This document shows, piece by piece, positions 12,281 to 23,065 of a DNA stretch of 64,000 bases; position 1 is the stretch's first letter; each line of letters begins with the position of its first letter. The translations under genes and the position numbers were made by a program. The DNA is from Pseudoips prasinana. Its lineage: Eukaryota > Arthropoda > Insecta > Lepidoptera > Nolidae. Where the stretch lies: assembly GCA_951640165.1 (NCBI GenBank), contig OX621241.1, positions 8,369,001 to 8,433,000 on the forward strand, written 5' to 3'. Below the pieces are notes generated by a model, which searched no databases, was not told the DNA's origin, and saw nothing but the letters and a program-made list of their open reading frames with translations.

Positions 12281-12835
12281 AGTGATGGCCCGGTACGTGC
12301 TTCGCTACGTATAAGGCATAGTAATAAAAAAATGATTATTAAGTTCATTTATTCAAATAAAAAAATATTTTAAATTGCTAACAGATGTTGATTATACACT
12401 TTTTCAAGATTTTTTTTTAAATTTTCTCTACGTACAAACCTTCCCTGGACTTCTACAAATAATTCAAGACCAAAATTAGCCAAATCCGTAAAGGCGTTGT
12501 TGAGTTATAACATTACAACGAAAACTGGCATTGATTTTTATATATATATAAATTACAGTTTTCCTATTCAACATGGTAAGTTAGGAAAAAATTTTGCTTC
12601 CTTTACGTACATTGAAGCCCACCCTAAAATAATACCAATAAATTTCTTTCCTCTTTTTTGGCTCTATAGTAAAAAATCCCGAGACATTCTCAGGCCAGTA
12701 TATACGAACCGAATTTCGGCGGTCAATATTAACAGAAACTAGCCAACTAGGCATCACATATTGTAGTGCACTAGTGTGCGGAAAACTGGTGGACACTCAT
12801 AATCCAAGGGCCAATAACATACGAACAGACAGACG
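12281..12835. repeat. Probable non-autonomous element or dispersed repeat
   Basis: Starts ACTAGTGATGGCCCGGTACG followed by TGCTTCGCTACG, a motif I associate with ends of lepidopteran dispersed repeats. It runs through AT-rich DNA to CCAATAACATACGAACAGAC and AGACGAACTGCTG. Reading frames on both strands (12,497-12,796) overlap each other and show no domain. The class is unresolved; the boundaries are approximate. Confidence 0.4.
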
Positions 12836-14572
12836 AACTGCTGTGAGTGGCGGCAATAGGCTCTCTTTCTCCTTTTGCGCGCGAATCTCTAAAATGTAGA
12901 GAATAGATAAGAGGTAGCTATAGGCTGTAGGTAATTACTATAACGTGCATTTACCGGATTTATCCTGCATAAAGCAAGCGCGAAAAAATCGTTTACGAAG
13001 ACAGTGAGTGTTAAAGCTTTCCTACAGTTTATAGTTTCCAAGATACGGACTGATTTTACGACCGTGGGAAATGGCGTCCAGCATTTAAATTGACTGATAC
13101 AGTCCATGCCACGAGTGTGCATACGTTTTAATTTACCCTTGATAGAATGACGAATGAAGGGCGGTTTTCGTAGTGCAACGTGGCGATTACGAACCGGAGT
13201 TTCTTTTTCATGTAGAATGGAATGCGTTCAAACCTAGTCCTGTAGGAGTAAAGGCACAAACAAAGTGTAACTGGAACACGCACTCGAAGTAACTATGTTT
13301 TCAAACACTAGATCTCACTCACATACGAGGATGGTAGGTAGTAGGTAGAAACAATATTACACACTAGCATGTTACTATAAGAACTATTCTAGTAAACGGT
13401 AAGGAATTTATTAATTAAAAAAAACAAATGATATTGTCTACAGAGGTAAAAAGTAAAAGTTCATTATCTACTACTACTACTGGATTTTCGCTCGTAACTG
13501 ATTACTTCAAGATTATATTTCGCACTTTTCTATCTTAACCGCTGTGCCATTATATTCGTGCGAACCATTTGTAGTTGTTCTGTGTCTGAATGTGCTTTGT
13601 GTCCGTGAATATGAATTTAATAAAGTTAATTCATTGTTTGTAAAGTCTCCCGGAATTCAGAAATCGATAGTATCGGGGGTTCTTATTTTTCTGCACTGAT
13701 TTCATTTATTTTTCATACAAACGATATGTTTCATTGTCTTTATTTGATGTCAGCAGATTTCATTACCTGACATTTTATTTTATATTGTTCTTTGGCTTGA
13801 CACAACTTCTACAAAAATAGGTTTAATCACAAAAATGAATATCATATCTAAAGAGCATAGCAGATAGTATCTAAGTTGCCTTAATAAAATAGAGATCCAA
13901 TCTTAAAATCCAGGAAGGAATACAAGAAGCTCGATTATAAGGGAAAATGGCATCTAGTAATTGCTCTTATCCTCTGAACTTCACGTACATTCAAAGTAAA
14001 ACGTATTGGTTTTGTTAATAAGGTAATTACGAGGTGAGGCCGCTCGAGTGTGGGGTTCATCGTCCCCTAACGGAAGCGCGCTGAGGGCGCATGGGGGAAC
14101 ATGTTACCCAGTAGCCCTTACATTGTGAACAAATAAAAAGTTCCTCTCAAATGGCTATCGTTATGTAAAACGATGTCCGTACGTACTTTGTAGGATGTAC
14201 AGTATGTGGGTGAGCACACTTTAGTTGAGCGATTCTATGAATGCTTCCGTAGTTATATCCTTTTAATCTCGAACATAAAAATAGGGGTAAAATAAAATAT
14301 ATACGCAAAAAATAAAGTTATGTAAAAAATGTATTATATATTTTTGTCTGTGGTATTGAAGCTTTCATGCGGATAGACAGATTTCATTGCGGGTTCATCT
14401 AGTTTAATCGGAATTGTTTCCAGCTATGTTTCATGAAAATTCGCTCAGCTTGTTCTAAGTTACAACTGATTTTCTAATTGCAGTGTTATTTTGGACAATT
14501 TAGGTAACGATTTACAAATAATCCCTAGTACTCGTATTATGTTATGGTCAGCACAATTAGGCAAGCCATGAA
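12836..14572. other. Unassigned DNA
   Basis: No supportable gene. A string AAGGGCGGTTTTCGTAGTGC near 13,157 recurs in reverse complement, with one change, near 34,291. A slightly GC-richer patch lies at 14,030-14,100. The minus frame at 12,889-13,122 has no recognisable domain. Confidence 0.35.
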
Positions 14573-14645
14573 TCCACGTGTGGCGCAGTGGTTAAGGTAG
14601 TGGCTACTACGTCGTGCTTTCCCGTTTCCCGTTCGATCAAGCACA
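14573..14645 (+). mobile_element. tRNA-like SINE head (fragment)
   Basis: GTGTGGCGCAGTGGTTAAGG fits an A box, and GTTCGATCAAGCAC follows as a decayed B box at SINE-like spacing. No body from families A to C follows. Confidence 0.5.
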
Positions 14646-15257
14646 ACAAAACATAAGCGTAAAATATCAGAGCGGCTTATAGAAAATCCCATTTTTTACC
14701 AACTTCACAAAACGAGAAGTGCAAGATTTTTTTGTTTGCAATGTTTAACGTAGTGGACGTAACTTGAGGAGCTCAATTTGCCGAAATAATTTGTAGCACA
14801 TCAACATGCAAAAAGCACAAAAAGATCTAGATCAATATTTTGTACGAGGGACCAAAAAATAATTTTCATATTTTGCAATATCGTTTGTTTTATTTGTTCA
14901 GTTACTTGAGTAGATAGCGCATCCTAAATTATTTAGCTATTTCTCCGAGATGGTTCCATTTAAATATGTTCGTTCGTAAATCTGATGCTAGACTTAGAAT
15001 TAATAAGACTATAGTGAACTCAGTTATATGTTTTTAACAAGTTAGATTTTTTCTTATTTTTCATTTTTGTGTTAGTACAGACTGCGCGTAGACGACGGTG
15101 GATACATTTTGACCTTGACAGCGTTAAAATTTAAGCAAGAAGGGCGGTTATCACGGTGGCCATGCACTTGTTATCCGTTGATGTGACGTCGACTGTACAA
15201 ACACAAATGGTTCAGATTATGTTTTGTTTTTATTAGTGGTAATATTTTTGTAATTGG
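14646..15257. other. Unassigned AT-rich DNA
   Basis: No gene or recognised repeat seen. Confidence 0.3.
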
Positions 15258-15425
15258 TTTCGTTGGCCTGCTGGCGTGGTTGGCAAATGCTTGCTTTTCA
15301 CGCCCGGAGCTCATGGGTTCGATTCCCACCCAGGACAGATATTTGTGTCCATGAACACATGGACACAAATATCTGTCTGTTTGTCCTGAGTAACATACAG
15401 TTCTGAGGAATTTGAAGCCACCTAA
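15258..15425 (+). mobile_element. SINE family B fragment carrying a palindromic insertion
   Basis: The head GGCCTGCTGGCGTGGTTGGC, then GGGTTCGATTCCCACCCAGG, matches family B. Where other copies read on to TGTCTGTTTGTCCTGAG, this copy has a perfect 20-bp inverted repeat (15334-15353 with 15358-15377, loop AACA). The inverted arm is therefore extra sequence relative to the family. After TTGTCCTGAGTAACATACAG the body stops matching. A minus-strand frame over 15,171-15,440 is a by-product. Confidence 0.75.
15334..15377. repeat. Perfect 20-bp palindrome, 4-nt loop
   Basis: The left arm starts GACAGATATTTGTGTCCATG. The right arm is its exact reverse complement, with AACA between. It lies within the family B SINE. 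Confidence 0.95.
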
Positions 15426-15659
15426 ACTTTGCAACGGCACTAGGCTTCAAGTCAAAGCTTAGCATCGTGTTATAGAGGCTACTATTATGCCTGGATCCGC
15501 CCAGGGAGAAACAGTGTTCGTGTCACGTATTCCGTTAGTGCCAAATGATCTCCCTTTTCAGTTTAAAATACTGTAGTTCCCTATAAAAGTGTGTGTCGCG
15601 ATAACCATCAACAAATCGCAAAGTCCAACTCTCAAGTTAGCTGGAATTGACTTAAGGAA
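15426..15659. other. Unassigned DNA upstream of the Helitron coding remnant
   Basis: No frame is recognisable; this may be decayed Helitron sequence. Confidence 0.3.
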
Positions 15660-16972
15660 GGCGGGCAGGTTCACGTGGCGTGCTCACGTGTGAGTTCATC
15701 CCACAGTCTGGTCCATGTAGTGCGAGGTCCTACGTCTTTAGCTGAGCTCCGTAAAATGGATGATATTGAACATCCCACATACCAGGCCAGACCTTGCCGA
15801 GCACGCCATTTATTAGATGGAGGTCAGCATTGGGATGACGCTCTAGCGGAAGGATGCGTGAGCGATAGTCCACATCGCTTGCGACATTTGTTTGCCATCT
15901 TATTGACCTTTTGTGCGTTATCGGGTGCTAACCAGTTATGGCAAAAGTACCATGACAAGTTTGCTGAAGATTTTATGAGACATGTACAACTAAATACTGA
16001 TGGAAAAATTCCTGACAAGGTACGTGAAATTTGTCACAACAGGTCCTTATTGGCTATTCAAGAGATAGTTATAAGTATAGGAGGGAACCTGATCAGTCAG
16101 AGGCTGCGAAAATGCACAGGAGTTAGCCAATTTATTGTAAAAAAAAATAGGCGATGGCACATACCCCGTACAAGAAGATGTTAAAGTTATATTGATTGGG
16201 TAATCTCTGCTATTACGTTACATCACAGCAGAAGCTAATTTCTTCTGTGTACGGAGATACCACAAACATTGGCAATCAAGCTGGTTCTTGGCTATGCCAG
16301 CGAGCTATTTTGACTCCCCGCAATGACCAAGCTGCGGCAATTAATTTCAAAATATTGACTCATGCGTCCGGGAATAGTAAAGAATATAGCTCAATAAATA
16401 CAGGTATGGAAGAAGATGACGCCACGCACTACCCGGTAGAATTTTTGGATTCCCTCAGCACACCCGGACTTCCAGCCCAATAGTTTTAAAAATCGGTGTA
16501 CCAATAATTCTCCTCAGAAATTTATGTCCCCCCAAACTTTGTAAAAGTCACAAATCTGCAGCAAAACATTTTCGAAGCTGAAATATTAACAGGTTGCGTC
16601 GCCGGTGATATTGTTTTTATTCCAAGGATACCTATAATTCCTTGAAACTTTCCTTTCTCTTTCAAACCAGTGCAATTCCCAGTCAGTCTCTGTTATGCCA
16701 TGACGATTAATAAAGCTAGACATTATCCGTTGCGGGGATGGACCTAAGTATTGGATGCTTTTCCCATGGTCAACTATACGTAGCTCTTTCACGCCTAAAC
16801 AACCACAATAACGTTTTTGTGTACGCTCCAGATGGTTCCACAGGTAAAATAAAGAAGCACTAAATTAAATTCAAAAAGAAATTGTATTGGTATCCTCCCA
16901 CAGCGCTTTAAACAAAAAAAATACATTGTTAAGTTCCGACATCCACGCGAACGAAGTCGCGGGCACAGCTAG
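15660..16972 (+). pseudogene. Helitron Rep/helicase remnant with 3' terminus
   Basis: The C-terminal (PIF1-type helicase) part of a Helitron transposase is visible in three frames. From 15,705: VVRGPTSLAELRK, then HRLRHLFAILLTFC and LWQKYHDKFAEDF. From about 16,290 in another frame: SWLCQRAILTPRNDQAAAIN and ATHYPVEFLDSLSTPGLPAQ. From about 16,530: VPPNFVKVTNLQ, ILTGCVAGDIVFIPRIPIIP and LCYAMTINKA, the last being a conserved helicase motif region. Frameshifts and stops separate the parts, so it is dead. The 3' end is diagnostic: a hairpin CGCGA/TCGCG (16946-16950 with 16957-16961) lies 7 nt before CTAG (16969-16972), and the next base is T, as expected for Helitron insertion between A and T. 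The Rep (HUH) part and 5' TC end are not visible. Confidence 0.85.
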
Positions 16973-17934
16973 TATCTATAATAAAATCATCAAAGTATTA
17001 CTTATTGTTCAGCGCAATAGCTGAAGCGTGAAATATAATATAAAAAATTCGTTGTGTGGTTTTATGAAACCACGACGCAAGAGAAACTTTGTATCTTACG
17101 GCGTAAAATAAATTCATTGTTGGATGTTTTCGCATTATTCTTGTTTTTCCCTCGTTTACCGGTTTATTTACTCAATAGCTTAATCATTGTCCATCACGAT
17201 CAAGTGAACAACAACATTTATATCAATACACTGACCAAAACACAAATACCGTAGAGTGCTAGCACAAATGAGTGAAGGTAAATGTTACACGGTCAGTTGA
17301 TGCGAGCCTTGGGCGCCGCTATATTGCGACACGCGCGAGATGGACGAAAAATTTTTACTTTAATAATAATATGTATTCCATCGTATTTACTAGTGAATAC
17401 ACATAATAGCTAATACAACGCCTGCGGCACTTTTCTAACTTGTATGTGCAAAAATCTAGCTCCGCTGAGCCGTTTCTACCACAGCTGTGCTGACCGAGGC
17501 GGGGTAAATTAAGCGATCCTATTGGTTCTTTACAACCACATCCCTCATTACGCATCCTCGCACATCTCTGGTGGAAACGCAGCCTAAAGGCATTGATAAA
17601 TCTGATTAAGATACTTCTGTTGAGAGTACTTTAGTCAGAGTAGATATATTTTATTACGAATTAAATGCTGTCTTTTGAAGTGGGATTATAATTTTATTTA
17701 TCCACCTACTCACGGTAGATAGAGATAGATGTAGCAGAGTTTGTTAAATTCACTGGTTTGCGAGGCGCTATCAATCATCGCGCCCCTTCCTCCGCTCAAC
17801 CCAAATCAGTAAAGACGAAGTATAAAGACAAGTACGGTTGTTAATCTTCAGACTAAGCATGGATTCTTATTCGCGCCTCGATGGCAACACCTGAAAATTT
17901 ATAGACAAAGAGAATAGATCATCTACCCTAAGCT
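16973..17934. other. Unassigned DNA
   Basis: No supportable gene. The frame at 17,054-17,254 (+) and a minus frame at 17,355-17,555 show no recognised motif. Confidence 0.3.
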
Positions 17935-18130
17935 TCCTCTTTCAACATACGCACGGCTAAGCTGTGGAGCACCCTCCCGAATGACGTGTTTCCAGACTCA
18001 TATAACATTGGTTTATTCAAGACTAGACTGGACATGCATCTTATGGGACGCGCGGTGTACCTTCGGCCACATCTTCACTTACCATGAGGTGAGACCGTGG
18101 TCAAGCGTAAACCTATTGTGCATAAAAAAA
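17935..18130 (+). pseudogene. 5'-truncated LINE, 3' end of ORF2
   Basis: Reads AKLWSTLPNDVFPDSYNIGL and FKTRLDMHLMG, the C-terminal end typical of jockey/CR1-group ORF2 proteins, then GTGAGACCGTGGTCAAGCG and an A-rich tail near 18,125. Only about 50 residues remain. Confidence 0.65.
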
Positions 18131-19040
18131 ACAGATGTAGCTTAGCTGATACTATATTACTGCTTTTTTTTAAAATAAAACAACTAGATTATCCGACACG
18201 GTTTAACTATTTAAAATAAATAAACAATATAATAATAATTATATTGTTCCTACCATTTGGGAGGTACTATTGCACGGACAGCACATATACCCACATTCAA
18301 ACATAGGTAAGGAACGCCGCATATCCGTGGGTAGCGCAATACGTTCTGGTATAATCGCGCAACCACTTTAGTATTGACCGATGCCGCGATGGACTATGCG
18401 TGTTCAACTACTGTTAGTCGTTATACTATGGCAGAGGCTGGTAGAGTATGGTTTTTCAAGATCCCTCCTGTCCTACAGCGGCCGCTTATTTGCTATCTCG
18501 CGTCTGCTCCCTCACTGCGTTTAATTTGGGGATAGAGATTTAATTGGAGCTCGCCGGGGAGCGATAAATAATACTAGAATGTTATAATTCATACTTCTAC
18601 CAGAGCATGTCATGTAAACTGATTTAGTGTAAACTAACGCTTATTAAATCCAGATTCTCCGGAAAATTGTGTCAAGTTTAATATAGCGATACCTTTTTTC
18701 GTAAATTAATGACACGAATTATTTAGTATTTTATGCTTATTGGCAGGCTAGATCGGCAGGTGGAGCACCTAGCAACTTAATATAGACAGGTAACCGCCAA
18801 AATCGTTTAATATATTAGCGTATCTGCGCTTTGGCGGGCGCATTTAGCTGTCGGTCTTTGTTGTAGTCGATATACTACAGACGATGAGCTCAGTTCAGAA
18901 GGGCTTGGACATTCTGAACTGCTTGTAAAATTCTGCTGCAAGGCTGAAGGGGGTCCATCGGAACCAGCTAAATTATGAAAGTGGTCTATGAGAAAAACGT
19001 TTGGTAACCGTTTTAGGTTACAAATAGACAGACTCACGGA
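18131..19040. other. Unassigned DNA
   Basis: No recognised gene. A 10-bp palindrome CAGTTCAGAA/TTCTGAACTG lies at 18891-18900 and 18912-18921. The minus frame at 18,807-19,097 has no domain. Confidence 0.3.
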
Positions 19041-19136
19041 CACAGAATAAGCTTTAAACTTTAACTTATTTTTCCACTTCAGTAGCATATACGACAACGT
19101 ACAAAAAAGTGGAAAAGTAAGTTAAAGTATTCTGTG
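19041..19136. repeat. Inverted repeat, 30-bp arms with a 9-nt indel
   Basis: 19107-19136 is the reverse complement of 19041-19079 with one mismatch, except that the left arm carries 9 extra nt (AGCTTTAAA). The outer ends are CACAGAATA and TATTCTGTG. It is either a small inverted-repeat element or a local inverted duplication. Confidence 0.8.
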
Positions 19137-20577
19137 CCACTATCTTTACTTTCAGACGTTAAAGCCAACATACTGTGCCCAGTGGGTTTTTTCATATTTT
19201 TTCCTCTAATGCATGAAAATATTTAATTTTTTTTTATTTTATCAGAATGATACCTAAGTTGATCTTTGAGCTTCGATGGTTTCAAAGAGTCATAATTCAA
19301 AACATTGCTACATAAAAGAAATATGGACAATCGCCTGTCTGCCTTTGATGGAAGAAAACCAAATTTTAAATAATCAACACTGTACCGACTGTAATGACAA
19401 TCGGTTGAGAACAAAACATTTTTAAACATGATAAACGTATTTTTATAAGCAAAGGATCTTATAACAAGATTTTTTTAAATAAAGAGTGGTCGATATTTCT
19501 TAAGGTTGTGTAAATAAGGTAAAATTTATTATGAATTAGACTGGTTAAGTGAAATAATCATTTTACGTCAAATACAGGTAGTAGCAAGTAACTATGTAAT
19601 GGGTACAATTAAGTGTATAATGGTAGCGGACGATTAACCCAGAGACCTTTGCGCGGTATCGCGATCAGCTGAGCAGTGCTCTTGGCGCGGCGGCCCGGCC
19701 AGTTGGCACCACTGCAGCCCTACCCGACCTACTTCGGATTTCCGTTACGACTGCGATATGAAAAACTGCTTACGTCTAACGACTAAGTTTTGCTAATAAA
19801 TTAATACAAAACCGATGAAATGGCACGGTCTATACCCTCCGTGATGGTGTTAAGGGAACTCTTAAATTGATAAGTATATCGTTCGTAGCTTAACGGCAGA
19901 GCTACGACCCCGGATTAGTGGTGTTGGTTTGATGAATTATGTATATGACTTCCCAATTTTAAGTTTAGATTTACGCTTCGTTTGGCAAAAATGTTCTTCG
20001 GAAAAACAAACATGTGACGAGGCATTACCGGAGGCATTATATACTTTCATGAATTAAGTGGATATAAGGACGTGATATTCCAATAAAGTCACGTGCTCAT
20101 GTATCGTTCAATTTAACTGATAAACGCGACGCGCCTCGCGACAGACCGGCCGTTGACTCATCAGTTCCTGTATTCAGACGATCCTATTCTAAAAAATGCA
20201 GGCACCAACGAAATTTATAAAGTTACTACATAAAATAGTGCTATCAGTAATACCCACAGCACAGACAGTTATTTAAATGACAAAGAGCATACCGATTAGA
20301 TTTCTTATACAGTTCAATTCGTCGCGGACGAATTATTATGCATCGCGAAACACTCCAGTAGTGATTTCTATCAAACAACAACAAATTTTACTGCTATCGT
20401 TAACTTTATTCACTTAATATTTATTAAACAAATGCCTTGTCAGTGTAGCGCTGGAAGATGAAGTTGTTAAGACTCCATGCATTGGATTGCACGTAACGTT
20501 GTTGGTCCTGGACCTATCCTGTCTTCGTGTTGGCCTAAAAATTTACATCAATAAAATTAGATGAACCTATAATATTT
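19137..20577. other. Unassigned DNA
   Basis: No supportable gene. A GC-rich patch at 19,630-19,760 and another at 20,125-20,160 are unexplained. Short frames show no domain. Confidence 0.3.
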
Positions 20578-20662
20578 CCCGCGTAGATGGCTAATCTCTA
20601 TTAAAGCTGGTGACCATGGCCGAATATCGCCGAGGAGGGCATTATTATTATTATTTAACTAT
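20578..20662 (+). mobile_element. SINE family A, 3' end
   Basis: GGCTAATCTCTATTAAAGCT leads into GGCCGAATATCGCCGAGGAG, GGC and an (ATT)n tail at 20,640-20,655. The reverse complement occurs at 63,470-63,535 in the longer family A copy. This is the 3' end and simple-repeat tail. Confidence 0.75.
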
Positions 20663-21261
20663 TAGAGACTAAACAATGGTCCGTTCATTATGAAAGTTTA
20701 GTAAACCAGACGTGCTTGTATGATTGTAAAGTTAAGAGGAGTGTACTAGCAAGCTTAGGCAGTTAACCTATATCGATGATAGCCGTTGCCAGCACATTGT
20801 GCGGAAGCGATCGCAGACTACCAGCGCATATTGATTAGCATACAGTTTAATTATTTAACTGGCATGCGTGTAGAAAATATAAGCTGTTCTGGCGTGGGCA
20901 AATAAGCGGACGGTTGCAATTATAAACCGGAATGATTACGGTCTATATGCGATCCTTTAACGTTAAGATATTATTGATGATAAATATTTAGGGGAAAGGA
21001 TGATAAACACAGTCACCGAATCAAATAAGAAAGACATTAAAACTAACTACATATTTTGTTTTCATAGAAATTACTATATTAAAAACTTAGTTACAACTTC
21101 AAGTTCTTTTTATAACAATTCATTTTAATAAAATTAAGATACGAGTGATGCGACGCATAGCCCATCAAAACGAATTAAAATTAAATCGGTTCACAAACAA
21201 CGGAGATATTGCGTAAAATAGATACATAGAAATAATAAATAAAAGGTTATGAATTCAACTG
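20663..21261. other. Unassigned AT-rich DNA
   Basis: No gene or recognised repeat seen. Confidence 0.3.
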
Positions 21262-21505
21262 GCCTGTTGTTCTAGAGACTAGGGCAAGTCAAGGTCACGA
21301 ATCTCTAAACCCTAAAGGTATGTGACCCTGGCTGCTAATCCAGAAGTCGTGGGTGTGATCCCCACACAGGATGACCTTTGTGTAATGAGCACAAGTATTT
21401 ATTCTGTGCCTGAGTGTAATTTATCTATAATATGTATCTATTTAGAAACAAATAAAGTTTATCAGTTGTCTGGTTTCTGATGGCAGTGTTGCACGTTACA
21501 GTCAA
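21262..21505 (+). mobile_element. SINE family B-like variant
   Basis: Head segment CTGGCTGCTAATCCAGAAGT and CGTGGGTGTGATCCCCACAC (B box), then TTTGTGTAATGAGCACAAGT, ATTTATTCTGTGCCTGAGTG, ATCAGTTGTCTGGTTTCTGA and TGGCAGTGTTGCACG. Related copies are at 38.9 kb (+) and 57.0 kb (-). The body resembles family B but the head differs. An extra segment splits the head between 21,280 and 21,315. Confidence 0.7.
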
Positions 21506-22432
21506 ATTCCTAAACTTCTTAGGAAGACGTTTAAAATTAAAACACCGACATCAAACAAACTAAAATTCCTTTCACCTATAAACTAAATTAAAACTATTTT
21601 AGTCGGCGCTAACAAGAATAGGGCAAGAATATACTTATGTAATTATTGGCACCAATTTGGTATTTAAATAGGTGTTTTGTTCGTTAAACAAATTTGTCCG
21701 TAACTCTTTTATTGACTATCTATTAGATGTCGATCGAAAACTTGAAAAAAGTGGAAATGCGTCCTACTTTCAGAAATTATCAATTTCTTTATGGCTGTAT
21801 CTGAACTCAACAAAAACAAAGGCAATACACGAAAAAATATCTTTATTTTAAAATCTATTAAAAGGAAGCGTCGTTTAATTTAGTTATAAGCTCTGCAATA
21901 AATACCCGTACATAACCAAAATTTTATAAATTGGATAGTCATAAAATTGAAGCAAATAAATATTGTTGTATTCACTACTAATTTCATCGAAACATAGTTC
22001 TTCACCCTTGACGGCCGAGCGTTTAGGGCAAAATGTGCGTCCAATTTTCTTCCATCTAATTTAACACGCGGATGTTACGTCAGATATTTTGTTACGTTGT
22101 GGCAAATTGTTAGGACATAGGTTAATAATAATTGCATCAAGCAAGATACGCTTATTCATAGAAATGGATTGAAAATACTAAAATACATCTCGTATAATAT
22201 CGTAACCAAAAGTGTCTAAATTGTCTTGATACACCGGGATATTACTAACAGTATAATATAGCTATAATACTTACAAATAAAAATATAATTAATAGGTACT
22301 ATTTTTATTATCATTTGTAAGTATTTATACATTGATATGATACCTATATGATGATATGAAAGTGTGTCAAAGTCAACATTTTATTTTATTTTTACGACCA
22401 AATGTTTAATTTGGTTTCAATTTCCATATCCA
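21506..22432. other. Unassigned AT-rich DNA
   Basis: No supportable gene or recognised repeat. Confidence 0.3.
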
Positions 22433-22480
22433 GGTTGCCTGGATGAAATTGCAACAGCGATAGGTCTTATCGCTGCTAAC
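22433..22480 (+). repeat. CR1/L2-type LINE 3'-UTR hairpin
   Basis: GGTTGCCTGGATGAAATTGC followed by the hairpin AGCGATA/TTATCGCT resembles the 3'-UTR motif of the intact LINE at 54,329-54,365 (GGTTGCCTGGAAGAGATCGC, hairpin, AAGGCCGCC). In LINEs of this type such hairpins are thought to be recognised by the reverse transcriptase. Confidence 0.5.
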
Positions 22481-22526
22481 CATTTTATTTATACATCTGA
22501 TTGCAATTTGCGCGTACATATTATTT

Positions 22527-23065
22527 TTGTTAAATATTTATAAAAATATGTGTGATGATCTGGATATTGAGAGAGAGCGTAGGTCATTGTCGGTACGTGG
22601 TAATATGTTGGCGCATAGGTTTGCTCGATGTACAGCTGAGGTCAAGATCACGCTTTTTAAAGCATATTGCCAAGTATTTTACACGAGTAGCCTATGGGCC
22701 AGCTTCACTCAGAAATCCTACAATGCCCTACGCGTTCAATACAACACCGGCTACCACGCTTCTGTAGTGCGTCAGGTATGTTTGCCGATGCTTGCGTGGA
22801 TGACTTTTATACAGTAATGCGAAAAAAGATTGCATCACTGACGTACAGGGTGCAACGTAGCTCTAACAGAGTCCTGAGGATGGTGGGTGAACAGCTAGAT
22901 TCAGCCCTGGTCGGTAGGTTCACCGAGCTACATGTTGTTAAGGTTCGGTGAGTCTGCCCATGTGGTATGAATTTATTATGTATACTAACATAGCCTGTAA
23001 GATATATTGTTACTAACACTATGGATCTGCTGGTCTGAAAATAAATGATTTTTATTTTATTTTTA
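22527..23065 (+). pseudogene. 5'-truncated LINE, C-terminal part of ORF2
   Basis: The frame starting near 22,549 reads CDDLDIERERRSLSVRGNML, AHRFARCTAEVKITLFKAYC and SLWASFTQKSYNALRVQYN. It then shifts to MFADACVDDFYTVMRKKIAS and LTYRVQRSSNRVL. These are post-RT C-terminal motifs of a CR1/jockey-group LINE. At least one frameshift separates them. It ends near 23,060 in an ATTTTTATTTTATTTTTATT tail. The RT catalytic core is absent. Short overlapping frames on either strand here belong to this remnant. Confidence 0.75.
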
